DNA of 64,000 nt from Candidatus Liberimonas magnetica (GTDB lineage Bacteria > Elusimicrobiota > Endomicrobiia > Endomicrobiales > JAFGIL01). This document shows, one piece after another, positions 42,284-51,656 of this stretch (the stretch's first letter is position 1; the number at the start of each line of letters is the position of its first letter). A model generated the notes under the pieces. The model was given only the letters and a program-made list of their open reading frames with translations, did not search any database and was not told where the DNA came from. The position numbers and the translations under genes were made by a program. The DNA lies in assembly GCA_020523885.1 (NCBI GenBank), contig JAJAPY010000001.1, forward strand, positions 368,507 through 432,506, written 5' to 3'.

Positions 42284-44137
42284 CTAACGGGATTTTAACC
42301 AGTCTTTTATTTTATTTGAGATCTTTTCTTCGCTTAGGTTGTAAATGTTGCGCAAGAGTTTCGGATTGCCGTGTTCTATGAACTGGTCTGGCAGGGCTAT
42401 GTTCAGAATGTCGCAGTTCTTTCCCGTCAATATATCGTTTACAGTGCTTCCTAAACCGCCGATTTTGGAGTTTTCTTCAACAGTTACGAAATGTTTTATA
42501 TTTTTAGCTAATGACAAGATGAGCTGGGAATCGACCGGTTTTAAGAACCTCATGTCTATAACACCGGCGCTTATGTTCTGGCTGTCTAAAGTTTTTGCGG
42601 CTTCCAACGAAGGGTGTACCATATTGCCTATAGCAAGGATATAGAGGTCTTTTCCCTCTTTGACGGTTTGTGCTTTACCTATGGGCAATTCCTTTAATTC
42701 TTCGTCCAGGGTTATTCCAAGAGCCGCTCCCCTAGGATACCTTATGGCCACAGGGCCGTTTGTGAATAAAGCTGTTTTGAGCATATGCTGGAGTTCATTT
42801 TCGTTACTTGGAGCCATAATAGTAAAATTAGGAATAAGGTTTAAGTAGGAAAGGTCAAAAGCGCCGTGGTGCGTAGGACCGTCTTCGCCTACGATGCCTG
42901 CTCTGTCTATGGCAAAGATAACATTTAGCTTTTGAAGTGCCACGTCATGTATCAGCTGGTCAAGGCTTCTTTGAAGGAAAGTTGAATATATGGCAAATAC
43001 AGGTTTTATTCCCTCGCAGGCAAGGCCTGCGGCAAACGTTACGGCATGTTCTTCTGCGATACCGACATCAAAGAACCTGTCCGGGAACTCTTTCCTGAAC
43101 TCGTCAAGGCCTGTGCCGTCCTGCATTGCGGCTGTGATAGCCACGATCCTTTTATCGCTTTTGGCAAGTTTTATCATTGTTTTTCCAAAAACACTGGTAT
43201 AACTGAGTATTGTGCCAGAACTTTCGGGTTTTCCTGTTGCTACATCGAATTTGCCTATGCCGTGGAATAAAGTCGGGTCATTTTCAGCAGGAGTATACCC
43301 TTTTCCTTTTTTCGTAATTACATGGAGCAAGACCGGATTTTTAAGCTTTTTTATATTTTCCAAGATGGCTATTAACCTGAAAATATCATGGCCGTCAACA
43401 GGCCCAAGATATGAAAACCCCATTTCTTCAAATAACATCCCAGGGAAAAGAAGGACCTTAAAGCGTTTTGCTACCCTTAAGATCTGTGCCCCCCAGAAAT
43501 GTATCCGCTTGAAAAACTCTTCAACCCTTTTTTCAAGTTTCTTTAATGTGCCAGCGGTAAGAAGTTTTGCAAGGTAGCCTGCAAGAGCGCCTACCCTGTG
43601 AGAAATGAACATTTCATTATCGTTCAATATGACCAGAAGGTCAGTGCCTATATGCCCTGTATTAAGCAAAGCCTCAAATGCGATACCTCCGGTCATTGAG
43701 CCGTCGCCAATTACAGCAACTACTTTATTGTCCTTGCCTTGCATATCTCGAGCAACTGCAAATCCGAGGGCAGCAGAAATAGACGTGGAGGAATGCCCCA
43801 CGCCAAACGGGTCATATTCCGATTCTTCCCTCTTCGGGAAACCGCTGATGCCACCATGCTGCCTTAAGGTAGAGAAACTCTTGTTCCTTCCTGTAAGCAT
43901 CTTATGCGCATATGCCTGATGCCCCACATCCCAGATAATTTTATCTTCAGGGGCATTAAAAACATAGTGTATCGCTATTGCAAGTTCAACTGTGCCGAGG
44001 CTCGGAGCCAGGTGCCCGCCGTTAGCGGCAACATCTTTTATCATTTCAGCTCTTATTTCTTTTGCAAGCTCGCCAAGAAGTTCTTTTTTGATATAATGAA
44101 GGTCCCGGGGTTTTGCTATTTTTTCAAGTATTGACAT
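42284..44137 (-). CDS. dxs: 1-deoxy-D-xylulose-5-phosphate synthase
   Basis: The first enzyme of the MEP isoprenoid pathway, joining pyruvate and glyceraldehyde-3-phosphate with TPP. The 617-residue protein has GHQAYAHKMLTGR, the TPP/Mg segment VIGDGSMTGGIAFEAL near 155, GPVDGHD, and the transketolase pyrimidine domain with FDVGIAEEHAVTFAAG containing the catalytic Glu. The start at 44137 is preferred (AAAGGA eight bases upstream, then MSILEKI). It directly follows ispA, the common xseB-ispA-dxs order. Confidence 0.97.
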   Translation of the reverse strand: MSILEKIAKPRDLHYIKKELLGELAKEIRAEMIKDVAANGGHLAPSLGTVELAIAIHYVFNAPEDKIIWDVGHQAYAHKMLTGRNKSFSTLRQHGGISGFPKREESEYDPFGVGHSSTSISAALGFAVARDMQGKDNKVVAVIGDGSMTGGIAFEALLNTGHIGTDLLVILNDNEMFISHRVGALAGYLAKLLTAGTLKKLEKRVEEFFKRIHFWGAQILRVAKRFKVLLFPGMLFEEMGFSYLGPVDGHDIFRLIAILENIKKLKNPVLLHVITKKGKGYTPAENDPTLFHGIGKFDVATGKPESSGTILSYTSVFGKTMIKLAKSDKRIVAITAAMQDGTGLDEFRKEFPDRFFDVGIAEEHAVTFAAGLACEGIKPVFAIYSTFLQRSLDQLIHDVALQKLNVIFAIDRAGIVGEDGPTHHGAFDLSYLNLIPNFTIMAPSNENELQHMLKTALFTNGPVAIRYPRGAALGITLDEELKELPIGKAQTVKEGKDLYILAIGNMVHPSLEAAKTLDSQNISAGVIDMRFLKPVDSQLILSLAKNIKHFVTVEENSKIGGLGSTVNDILTGKNCDILNIALPDQFIEHGNPKLLRNIYNLSEEKISNKIKDWLKSR

Positions 44138-44138
44138 C

Positions 44139-45023
44139 TTAGTATTTCCTTTCGACGATATAATCAGCAAGCTGTTCAAGTATTTTTGATTTTTTCCCGA
44201 ATAATTTTATTCTGATTTTCGCTTTTAAAACTAGTTTTGCGGCCATTTCCCTTGACCTTTCTAGGCCGAAAAGTGCGGGATATGTGAGCTTGTTGTTTTT
44301 TAGATCGCTGCCCTTTTTTCCGAGGGTCTTTTTATCTGCTGTTATATCGAGTACGTCATCACAGATCTGGAACGCCAGGCCGATGCACCGGCCGTAGTCT
44401 CTCAATGCATTCATATCTTGCTTGTCGGCTTTTGAAAGGCTCGCTCCGATCAACAGGGAAGAAACGATCAAAGCAGCGGTTTTAGTCTCATGCATATATA
44501 TTAAGTTGTTTATTGCCTGTTTTTTGCTTTCATTTTTCCAATTGCCGGCCTCTAAAGTATCTTTGACCTGTCCGCCTATCATTCCTTTGTATCCGCTTGC
44601 AACCGCTAACATATCTATTATCTTAACTATTGTTTCAGGCTCGGCATTGGTCCGGGCTAGAATCCTGAAAGCATCGGTTAAAAGTGCATCGCCTGTCAAA
44701 ATAGCCGTTGCCTCGTCGAACTTTTTATGGCTCGTGGGCATACCGCGCCTTAGGTCATCGTTATCCATAGAAGGCAGGTCGTCGTGTATCAATGAATAAG
44801 TGTGCACGAATTCTACAGCGCAGGCCGCAGGCATAGCCCTTTTTATACTGCCGCCGCAAATTTTTGTTCCTTCAAGGACAAGTATCGGCCTTAACCTTTT
44901 TCCTCCTGCAAATATAGAATACCTCATTGAACGGGCGATCCTTGAATTATCGTGCGGAAGATATTTATGAAGGGCTTTGTTTATTGTATTTGTTTGGCCT
45001 GTCAGGTATTGTTTTAAATTCAT
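44139..45023 (-). CDS. ispA: Polyprenyl diphosphate synthase (farnesyl/geranylgeranyl type)
   Basis: Condenses IPP with allylic diphosphates to C15/C20 products. With the start at 45023 it is 294 residues, the usual length. The first Asp-rich motif lies in HDDLPSMDNDDLRRG near residue 85-100 (DDx4D type) and the second in QICDDVLDITADK near 225; GKRLRPIL is the substrate Lys/Arg site. Longer starts overlap xseB and are rejected. It is encoded between xseB and dxs. Chain length cannot be fixed from sequence alone. Confidence 0.95.
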   Translation of the reverse strand: MNLKQYLTGQTNTINKALHKYLPHDNSRIARSMRYSIFAGGKRLRPILVLEGTKICGGSIKRAMPAACAVEFVHTYSLIHDDLPSMDNDDLRRGMPTSHKKFDEATAILTGDALLTDAFRILARTNAEPETIVKIIDMLAVASGYKGMIGGQVKDTLEAGNWKNESKKQAINNLIYMHETKTAALIVSSLLIGASLSKADKQDMNALRDYGRCIGLAFQICDDVLDITADKKTLGKKGSDLKNNKLTYPALFGLERSREMAAKLVLKAKIRIKLFGKKSKILEQLADYIVERKY

Positions 45024-45024
45024 T

Positions 45025-45318
45025 TTAGAAAAGGTCCATGCCGCTGGTATCGTTTTTTTTCGGGTCTTTTTTCTGTCTGGCCTCTTTTTCTTCATTTTCA
45101 GGAATGAAAGGCTCGGGAGCAAGTTTGCCGTCTTTTTTTACCAGGATCTCTATTTTTTTCTTTGCTTCTTCAAGTTTTGAAGAACAAAACCTTACCAGCC
45201 TTATACCTTCTTCGAAATTAGCCAGTGTTTTATCAAGGTCAACATCCCCTGCTTCCATCTGGTTTACGATTTCTTCAAGCCTTTTCATGGCCTCTTCAAA
45301 TTTCATTGTTTTTGTCAT
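45025..45318 (-). CDS. xseB: Exodeoxyribonuclease VII small subunit
   Basis: A 97-residue coiled-coil protein: FEEAMKRLEEIVNQMEAGDV, LDKTLANFEEGIRLVRFCSS, KLEEAKKKIEILV. Six copies join one XseA to degrade single-stranded DNA. A charged tail of some 30 residues extends beyond the usual 70-80 residue family length. Its stop codon lies two bases before the ispA start. Confidence 0.95.
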   Translation of the reverse strand: MTKTMKFEEAMKRLEEIVNQMEAGDVDLDKTLANFEEGIRLVRFCSSKLEEAKKKIEILVKKDGKLAPEPFIPENEEKEARQKKDPKKNDTSGMDLF

Positions 45319-45333
45319 AAAAACCCCTATAAG

Positions 45334-45456
45334 AACAATGCAAAATGCAAATATTAAAATGCAAAATTGTTGTATTTTGCTTGCACAAAACTATTTAAAT
45401 AAGTCCCGCAAAGCGGGACACCTTAATTTTTCAATTTGCATTTTTCATTTTGCACT
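45334..45456. repeat. Heptamer-repeat element between xseB and xseA
   Basis: Left arm words TGCAAAA, TGCAAAT, ATTAAAA, TGCAAAA; then AACTATTTAAATAAG and a CCCGCAAAGCGGG hairpin; right arm words TTTTTCA, ATTTGCA, TTTTTCA, TTTTGCA. The xseA stop codon is inside the right arm. Confidence 0.85.
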
Positions 45457-46656
45457 TGTGTTTGTTACTTTGGAAATAAACTCTCCGTCATGCAGCTTTA
45501 CTTTAAGCGTGTCATGTACTTTAACGTCGTTTATCTTCTTTACTATTGTATTTCCGGGCTGGCTAAAGCATATAGCATAGCCTCTGGTCAATGTGTTTAA
45601 CGGAGAAAGCAGGTTCAGTTTATCAGAAAGTTTTGAAAATACGTGTTCCTTATTATTTAAAATGTTCCTCTGATAGGCTGTAAGGTCGTTTAAGATGACA
45701 TCAAGGTCCTGGGTACGTTCTTCAAATATCTCCCAGGGTCTTCTTAAGGCCCTGGAATTACCCAGATAATTTATTTTTTCGTTGTAATGCGACAATGTGA
45801 ACTGTATGTTATTTGTAAGGTGTGATTTTAAATTATTTAATTTGTCTACCAGCTCCGCTTTGTTTTTTACTACCAGCTCAGCGGCGGCAGAAGGCGTAGG
45901 AGCCCTCAGGTCTGCGACAAAATCAGAGATAGTAAAATCTATCTCATGTCCGACACAGGAAATAACAGGTATCTTTGATTCTGCGATAGCTCTTGCTACC
46001 ATCTCTTCATTAAAAGCCCAAAGGTCTTCATAAGAGCCGCCGCCGCGGCCTACTAAGAGTACATCCAGGTCATCATAATTACTGTTCAAATATTTCAGGG
46101 CTTCTACTATATCGAATTTTGCCTCGTCACCCTGGACCCGGACCGGGTAAAGGATGATTTCAACGTTGGCAAAACGCCTATCAATGACCGAGAGGATATC
46201 TTTTATCGCCGCTCCTGTCGGGGAAGTGATTATCCCTATCTTCTGGGGTAATAAAGGGATAGGCTTTTTTCTTGCCTGGTCGAATAAACCTTCTTTTTCG
46301 AGTTTTGCTTTTAACTGTTCGAAAGCAAGCTGGAGAGCTCCTTTACCCGCAGGTTCAATATAGGTAATAATGACTTGGTAATCGCCCCGTTTTGGATAGG
46401 AGGATACCCTGCCGCGGGTGATCACTTTAAGCCCGTCTTCGAGCTTGAATTTAAAACTCTGGTTTACATTTTTAAAGATGACCGCATTTATCTGCGCTTC
46501 GTTGTCTTTTAGGGATAGATACATATGTCCCGACGAGTAAGTCTTGAAATTCGATATCTCGCCTTCCAGCCAGATATCGGGGTATGCGTTTTCAAGTATT
46601 ATACGTATTTCCTTATTAAGTTCGCTTACAGTGTAAATTTTTTTTGGATTTTCCAT
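45445..46656 (-). CDS. xseA: Exodeoxyribonuclease VII large subunit
   Basis: The catalytic subunit of ExoVII. A 403-residue protein with an N-terminal OB-fold (YTVSELNKEIRIILENAYPD, WLEGEISNFKTYSSGHMYLS), the catalytic domain (GIITSPTGAAIKDILSVIDRR, LLVGRGGGSYEDLWAFNEE, CVGHEIDFTISDFVADLRAPTP), and a coiled-coil C-terminus with TRGYAI. The last codons (NTSAK, stop) fall within a heptamer repeat. xseA, xseB and ispA lie in the usual order. Confidence 0.96.
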   Translation of the reverse strand: MENPKKIYTVSELNKEIRIILENAYPDIWLEGEISNFKTYSSGHMYLSLKDNEAQINAVIFKNVNQSFKFKLEDGLKVITRGRVSSYPKRGDYQVIITYIEPAGKGALQLAFEQLKAKLEKEGLFDQARKKPIPLLPQKIGIITSPTGAAIKDILSVIDRRFANVEIILYPVRVQGDEAKFDIVEALKYLNSNYDDLDVLLVGRGGGSYEDLWAFNEEMVARAIAESKIPVISCVGHEIDFTISDFVADLRAPTPSAAAELVVKNKAELVDKLNNLKSHLTNNIQFTLSHYNEKINYLGNSRALRRPWEIFEERTQDLDVILNDLTAYQRNILNNKEHVFSKLSDKLNLLSPLNTLTRGYAICFSQPGNTIVKKINDVKVHDTLKVKLHDGEFISKVTNTSAK

Positions 46657-46690
46657 AGAATTTCAAACGATTTATTTTTTTTTGAAGTAA

Positions 46691-46715
46691 ATTTTGCAAT
46701 TTTCATTTTGCATTG
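46691..46715. repeat. Single heptamer arm between xseA and the phosphoesterase gene
   Basis: TTTTGCAATTTTCATTTTGC in 7-bp steps, without a visible inverted partner. Confidence 0.55.
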
Positions 46716-46722
46716 GTTGTAC

Positions 46723-47499
46723 CTATCCTTCAACGCTGTACCTTTTAATGCTTATAGCTTTTCCGGTTATATGGTCTATAGCTACGATACAGCCCTGGAT
46801 TACGGTCTGCCCTTTAGCAACTACAAAATGATGCGGTATGCCTGTAAGATATTTTTTTATTATTATTTCCCTGTCCATCCCGATTATGCCGTCCCTTGGG
46901 CCTGTCATCCCAGAGTCTGTCAAATAAGCAGTTCCCTGGTCCAGTATCCTTTCATCGGCTGTAGGCACATGCGTATGAGTGCCGATCACGGCCGAGGCAC
47001 GCCCGTCCAGGAACCAGCCGAAGGCTATTTTTTCGGAGGTTATCTCTGCATGAAAATCTACAAAAATATTTTTTGTTTCAAGGCTTATTTTTTCAAGAAG
47101 CTCGTTTGCCTTTCTGAAAGGACAGTCGATATCAGGCAGATAGACACGTCCCATCATATTGATTACCGCGATCTTGATAGACCTGGGCAGTTCGTAAATA
47201 TTCCAGCCGTTCCCAGGAACACTCGGCGGGTAATTGGCAGGCCGCAGGATGCGCCTGTCTTCGATTATGTCCTGTATCTCTTTCCTGTCAAAGGTATGGT
47301 TTCCCATCGTAAGGACATTGATCCCCTGTTCGAATAATTCATTCGCTATGGTGCCTGTCAGCCCTTTTCCTCCGGCTGAATTTTCGGCATTTGCTATTAT
47401 AAAATCAGGCCCTTCCTTTTTTATAAGGTCAGGAAGCCTGTGCTTTAGCACCTGCCTGCCCGGCTCACCCACAATGTCTGCTATAAATAATATTTTCAT
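46723..47499 (-). CDS. YmdB-type metallophosphoesterase (2',3'-cyclic nucleotide)
   Basis: A 258-residue protein of the calcineurin-like fold: MKILFIADIVGEPGRQVLK at the N-terminus (first Asp ligand), IANAENSAGG with metal/phosphate ligands, TMGNHTFDRKEI (GNH), VDFHAEITSEK and GTHTHVPTAD. Relatives hydrolyse 2',3'-cAMP and affect biofilm and sporulation in Bacillus; the gene normally follows rny, as here. The start at 47499 has AAGG seven bases upstream; longer starts read into a heptamer repeat. Confidence 0.92.
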   Translation of the reverse strand: MKILFIADIVGEPGRQVLKHRLPDLIKKEGPDFIIANAENSAGGKGLTGTIANELFEQGINVLTMGNHTFDRKEIQDIIEDRRILRPANYPPSVPGNGWNIYELPRSIKIAVINMMGRVYLPDIDCPFRKANELLEKISLETKNIFVDFHAEITSEKIAFGWFLDGRASAVIGTHTHVPTADERILDQGTAYLTDSGMTGPRDGIIGMDREIIIKKYLTGIPHHFVVAKGQTVIQGCIVAIDHITGKAISIKRYSVEG

Positions 47500-47512
47500 A
47501 AAAACCTTGGAA

Positions 47513-47640
47513 TAATGCAAAATGCAAATCTCAAAATGCAAAATTATTGTGTTTTGCTTACCGCAAAACTATTTAAGAAATTGTGTTGGTTCTTTAATTT
47601 TGCATTTTTCATTTTGCGATTTGCACTTTTATTTTGCAAT
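47513..47640. repeat. Heptamer-repeat element between the phosphoesterase gene and rny
   Basis: Left arm words TGCAAAA, TGCAAAT, CTCAAAA, TGCAAAA; centre AAAACTATTTAAG; right arm words TTTTGCA, TTTTTCA, TTTTGCG, ATTTGCA. The rny stop (GCAAAATAA) is part of the right arm. The layout is the same as 45334-45456. Confidence 0.85.
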
Positions 47641-49185
47641 GTCCTGTGCTCTTGTTTCTCTGATAACGGTTATCTTTATCTGACCGGGATATTCAAGTTC
47701 CTGCTCTACTTTTTTTGCTATATCATGGGACAATAACTGTGCGGCCTTGTCATCTATGTCCTCAGGCTCTACCATTATCCTTACTTCGCGGCCGGCCTGT
47801 ATGGCATAAGCCGAAACGACCCCTCTGAACGATGTTGCAAGTTTTTCAAGCTTGTCAAGGCGCTTCAGGTATAATTCTATGGACTCGCGCCTTGCACCAG
47901 GCCGGGCTGCACTTATGGCGTCGGCTGCAGCTACTACAAAGGCTTCCGCGGATTGAGGAGCTTCTATGCCTTCATGATGCGATAATATGGCGTTTATGAG
48001 TTTTGGATGTTCGTTATATTTCTTTGCTATGTCGGCAGATATCTGATGGTGTGTCCCTTCGACTTCATGGTCTACCGCTTTACCTATATCGTGCAGTAAC
48101 CCGGCTTTTTTGCAGAACGCTATATCAAGCCTGAGCTCGCCTGCCAGTGCTCCGGCCAGCCAGGTAACTTCCATGGTATGCTGCAACTGGTTCTGCCCGT
48201 ATGAAGTCCTGAACTTTAATTTGCCCAGTAATTTCAGTATTTCAGGATGAATACCCGGCACGCCTGCTTCGAGTGCGGCCTGCTCTCCGATTTCCTTTAA
48301 CTTCGTTTCCATTTCGCTTTTGACTTTATTGACCACTTCCTCTATCCGGGCAGGATGGATCCTGCCGTCCGCTATAAGGCGTTCAAGAGCTATCTTTGCG
48401 ATCTCGCGCCTTACACCGTCAAAAGCCGATATAGTGATGGCTTCAGGAGTATCATCGATTATAAGGTCAACTCCTGATGCCTGTTCAAAGGCCCTTATAT
48501 TTCTTCCTTCTCTTCCTATCACCCTGCCCTTCATTTCATCGTTCGATATTGGAACGGTGGTAGTGGTTATATCCGATGTATGGTCTGCCGCTACTCTCTG
48601 AATTGCGGTTGAAAGGATCTCCTTTGCCCTCTTATCTGCAGTTTCCTTTGTTTCTTGCTCAATCTTCTTAAAAAGCATGGCTGCTTCCTGCCTTGCTTCG
48701 GTTTCCATCGACTTGACCAGAAGTTTCTTAGCCTCATCGGCAGAGATGCCTGCAAGCCTTTCTAGTATCTTCTTTTGTTCTTCTCTGGCTCTTGAAACGT
48801 TCAGTTTTTCTTCATCGAGCTGGGTTTTCTGGGTCGCTACCTGTTTCTCAAGTACCTGAAGTTCCCTTTCTTTTTTGTCAAGGATGCTGACTTTCCTTTC
48901 TAAATTTTCCTCTTTGTTGGTTATCCTTTGCTCTAAGCTCTGCATCTCCCTTCTTCTGTCGCGGGTTTCCTGTTCAAACTCCCGCCTTTCTTTTTCCCTG
49001 AGCTCTTTGATTTCTAGAAGACCTTCTTTCTTTTTGGCGTCAGCGACAGCTTTTGCTTCATTTATCAAATGTTCAGCCAGGCGCTCGGCCGATTTAATGT
49101 GGGACTTTGCATAGACAATGCGGACTACATACCCTATGGCAAATCCCAGGATCAACGAACTTGTAAGCGTTAAATAATAATCCAT
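47629..49185 (-). CDS. rny: Ribonuclease Y
   Basis: A membrane-anchored endoribonuclease that starts mRNA decay. The 518-residue protein has a single N-terminal helix (about 5-24), a long coiled coil to about 200, a KH domain with [17 protein letters not shown] near 217-233, and an HD domain with [20 protein letters not shown] near 350-370. All parts of the family are present. It is followed by the YmdB-like gene, the usual neighbour. Confidence 0.97.
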   Translation of the reverse strand: MDYYLTLTSSLILGFAIGYVVRIVYAKSHIKSAERLAEHLINEAKAVADAKKKEGLLEIKELREKERREFEQETRDRRREMQSLEQRITNKEENLERKVSILDKKERELQVLEKQVATQKTQLDEEKLNVSRAREEQKKILERLAGISADEAKKLLVKSMETEARQEAAMLFKKIEQETKETADKRAKEILSTAIQRVAADHTSDITTTTVPISNDEMKGRVIGREGRNIRAFEQASGVDLIIDDTPEAITISAFDGVRREIAKIALERLIADGRIHPARIEEVVNKVKSEMETKLKEIGEQAALEAGVPGIHPEILKLLGKLKFRTSYGQNQLQHTMEVTWLAGALAGELRLDIAFCKKAGLLHDIGKAVDHEVEGTHHQISADIAKKYNEHPKLINAILSHHEGIEAPQSAEAFVVAAADAISAARPGARRESIELYLKRLDKLEKLATSFRGVVSAYAIQAGREVRIMVEPEDIDDKAAQLLSHDIAKKVEQELEYPGQIKITVIRETRAQDIAK

Positions 49186-49204
49186 TGGTTGCTCCTTTTT
49201 AAAC

Positions 49205-49266
49205 GTTAGAAGGCAGATGGCAAAGGGTAAACGGTTATGTTCCGTCTACTTTTTACCGTTTACCTT
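49205..49266. repeat. Heptamer-repeat element between rny and the cyclo-ligase gene
   Basis: Words AAGGCAG, ATGGCAA, AGGGTAA, ACGGTTA, then the inverted words TTTTACC, GTTTACC. The cyclo-ligase stop codon (AGGTAA) is inside it. Confidence 0.65.
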
Positions 49267-49871
49267 TTCTTACATTCAATTACTCTGTTTTCTGTAATTA
49301 TCGTTTTTACTCTTACGTCATTTTTTGTAACGGGCAGTTTTTTTAGTATCTGAAAATCGAACGCCAGCCCTACCCTTTTTTTTAGCGGAATATTTTTCAG
49401 CCATGAGTCAAAATAACCTTTGCCGTAGCCTAGCCTGTGCCCGTGAACATCAAAAGCTATTGCCGGGACGAACACAATATCTATACTTTTTGAGGTTACC
49501 TGAAGGCACGTTTCCGGGTTTGGTTCAAGTATTCCGTAAGCTCCGGGCCTCAGGTGTTTTTTAAACGATGAAATAATAGAAGCGGACAAACTGCATTTTT
49601 TAAGGTTTGCGGCGGGCGCAGCGACTTTCTTGAGGTCTTTCCACGCCTGCTCTATCATTTCTTTTGTTCTTACTTCTGACCCATGCGTTACAAAGAACAT
49701 CACGACTTTAGCTTTTTTGTAGACCGGCAAGCTTCTTAGCCTGCTTTTTATCTTAAAGCTTCTTTTGTTTCTTTCCGAAGGCTTCAGGCTATTTCTTTTT
49801 TTCAGGAGCCTGGCCCGTATTTTCTTTTTTTTGCCGTAAACCTGCAAGTCTTTCTTTGATTTTTTTTTCAT
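49260..49871 (-). CDS. 5-formyltetrahydrofolate cyclo-ligase
   Basis: Converts 5-formyl-THF to 5,10-methenyl-THF with ATP. About 203 residues with a basic N-terminal helix (KKKIRARLLKKRNSLKPSER), VMFFVTHGSEVRTKEMIEQA, and the signature HRLGYGKGYFDSWL near 153-166 followed by VGLAFDFQ. The start is uncertain: 49871 (GAAGG four bases upstream) is preferred, and any start overlaps the rarA 3' end by some 80 bases. It belongs to the conserved 6S RNA, zapA, cyclo-ligase neighbourhood. Confidence 0.9.
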   Translation of the reverse strand: MKKKSKKDLQVYGKKKKIRARLLKKRNSLKPSERNKRSFKIKSRLRSLPVYKKAKVVMFFVTHGSEVRTKEMIEQAWKDLKKVAAPAANLKKCSLSASIISSFKKHLRPGAYGILEPNPETCLQVTSKSIDIVFVPAIAFDVHGHRLGYGKGYFDSWLKNIPLKKRVGLAFDFQILKKLPVTKNDVRVKTIITENRVIECKKR

Positions 49872-51144
49872 AACCTTCTTCGCTCGGTTCATAAAAAACC
49901 TTATTACCGGGCCAATACTCCTGCTTTACGAAATGGCCCGGAAAATCATGAGGGTATTTATACCCCTTTCCGTGGCCTCTTGCTTCTCCGTCCAGGTTGC
50001 TGTCTTTAAGATGGTCCGGGACCTGATGTATCTGGGAGTTCTTTACTTCGTTTTGGGCCATTTCTATGGCCAGATACGAAGCATTTGATTTCGGCGCAGT
50101 TGCGATATAGGTTACAGCCTGGGCCAGAGGTATCCTTGCTTCAGGCATACCCACGAACTCTACGGCTTTTAATGCAGAGGCCGCTACGGTCAAAGCATTC
50201 GGGTCTGCATTGCCTACGTCTTCGGATGCACAGATAATTATCCGCCTTGCAATGAACCTGGGGTCTTCGCCTGCTGTTAACATCTTTGCCATCCAGTACA
50301 GGGCAGCATCAGGGTCGGAACCGCGCATGGATTTAATAAAAGCTGAAATATGGTCGTAATGTTCGTCGCTTGACTTGTCATATAAAACGACTTTTTGCTG
50401 CAGGGACTCTTCTGCGACCTTAAGGTCAAAATTAACGATGCCCTCTTGGTCCGGTTTTGTCGATAAGACACCTATCTCAAGCGCATTGATAAGTTTCCTT
50501 GCATCTCCGTTAGATTTTGATATCAGATGCTCCACAACACCTTTTCCTATTTGCAGTTTAACGTTCCCAAACCCTATTTCTTTATCGTTTATTACGCGTT
50601 CAAGTATCTTTTTAAGCGACTCTGTATCTAAGGGCTTGAATTCGAATAAAGTCGAGCGGGATATTAATGCCTGGTTAATATAAAAGAAAGGGTTTTCGGT
50701 AGTTATTCCTATTAAGGTTATTGCCCCTCTTTCTACGTCCGGAAGCAGGGCATCCTGCTGGGTGCGGTTGAAATGGTGGATCTCATCTAAAAGAAGGATA
50801 GTTTTTTGGCCGGATACGTCAAGGCGGGATTTTGACTGTTTTATTATGTTCCTTATTTCGTTTATGCCTATGGTGACAGCATTTGTCTCTTCAAAATGAG
50901 CTTTAGTCTGTTTTGCGATTATCCTTGCGAGTGCGCTTTTACCTGTTCCGGGCGGGCCGTAAAAAATTACCGAATTCAGCCTGTCTGACTCTATCAAGCG
51001 CCTTAAGAGCTTGTCTTTTCCTAAAATATTTTCCTGTCCTACCAGCTCATCGATATTGTTAGGAGTGATTTTAAGCGCTAACGGTACATTGTTTTGTTTG
51101 GTTTTATTTTCCGTTGCAAAAAAGTCAGTTTGAGTTAGTTTCAT
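49789..51144 (-). CDS. rarA: Replication-associated recombination protein A (MgsA/RarA)
   Basis: A clamp-loader-like AAA+ ATPase acting at stalled replication forks. A 451-residue protein with the Walker A motif FYGPPGTGKSALARI near 60-74, Walker B LLLDEIHHFNRTQQD, sensor ITTENPFF, and a C-terminal tetramerisation domain with GSDPDAALYWMAKML and RRIIICASEDVGNADPN. Length is normal, with a charged tail of about 15 residues. It lies directly downstream of the 6S RNA gene. Confidence 0.95.
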   Translation of the reverse strand: MKLTQTDFFATENKTKQNNVPLALKITPNNIDELVGQENILGKDKLLRRLIESDRLNSVIFYGPPGTGKSALARIIAKQTKAHFEETNAVTIGINEIRNIIKQSKSRLDVSGQKTILLLDEIHHFNRTQQDALLPDVERGAITLIGITTENPFFYINQALISRSTLFEFKPLDTESLKKILERVINDKEIGFGNVKLQIGKGVVEHLISKSNGDARKLINALEIGVLSTKPDQEGIVNFDLKVAEESLQQKVVLYDKSSDEHYDHISAFIKSMRGSDPDAALYWMAKMLTAGEDPRFIARRIIICASEDVGNADPNALTVAASALKAVEFVGMPEARIPLAQAVTYIATAPKSNASYLAIEMAQNEVKNSQIHQVPDHLKDSNLDGEARGHGKGYKYPHDFPGHFVKQEYWPGNKVFYEPSEEGYEKKIKERLAGLRQKKENTGQAPEKKK

Positions 51145-51189
51145 ATAAAATTCTGATGCTGAATGTCATCTAAGGCTGTCTGCAATAAA

Positions 51190-51343
51190 AAAATCCCCGC
51201 TATGCCGTAAATCTTTACAGTTTGAGCCCCAAGTAATAAGTGGGTATCCGGGTCACTAGGCCGAAGCCTAATGCTCACCTTTGATTCCCATAATTGAAGC
51301 TGTCGGTTCAAACTTGTAAGACAATACCAACACCGCAGGGATA
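51190..51343 (-). ncRNA. ssrS: 6S RNA
   Basis: The spacer between zapA and rarA contains a 6S-like RNA. The ends pair (CCCTGC with GCGGGG), a long imperfect double-stranded arm follows (including GTTTGAACCGACAG against GGGGCTCAAACTG), and the downstream arm has the conserved AAAGGTGAGCATTAGGCTTC and GGCCTAGTGACCCGG hairpin that templates product RNA. A T-run (GGGGATTTTTTTATT) follows. Location beside zapA and the cyclo-ligase gene is the classical 6S position. 6S RNA mimics an open promoter and holds the main sigma holoenzyme in stationary phase. End points are approximate. Confidence 0.82.
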
Positions 51344-51358
51344 AATAATAAAAACAGG

Positions 51359-51643
51359 CTAAACCGTCAAAACCTTATCTAAGACTTTGATCAATTCATC
51401 TGCTTTTTTATCCATTATACCCGAAGCATTCTCTTTTGAGTTCTTCAGGCGTAAATATTCATCTGCAATATTAAGAGCTGCTAAAATAGCTAATTTTTGC
51501 GTGTCTACGATGCCGGTATCCTGCTGGGCTTCAACGATTTTGCTTTCAACATATTCTGCCACTGAATAAATAAAAAGTTCATCCCCCGGGGACGTCTCGA
51601 CTTCATAAGTCCTTCCTAAAATATTCACTGGCACTTTATTCAT
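51359..51643 (-). CDS. zapA: Cell division protein ZapA
   Basis: A 94-residue FtsZ-ring stabiliser. The N-terminal VPVNILGRTYEVETSPGDE beta unit and the long helix VDTQKLAILAALNIADEYLR with the family's ALNIADE core are clear. It follows a small coiled-coil gene by 13 bases and precedes 6S RNA. Confidence 0.92.
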   Translation of the reverse strand: MNKVPVNILGRTYEVETSPGDELFIYSVAEYVESKIVEAQQDTGIVDTQKLAILAALNIADEYLRLKNSKENASGIMDKKADELIKVLDKVLTV

Positions 51644-51656
51644 TTACGGTTTTCCT

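Noticed and set aside
45024..45122. A 33-residue basic extension of IspA.
   Set aside because: It is the xseB 3' region read in another frame; the shorter start gives normal family length.
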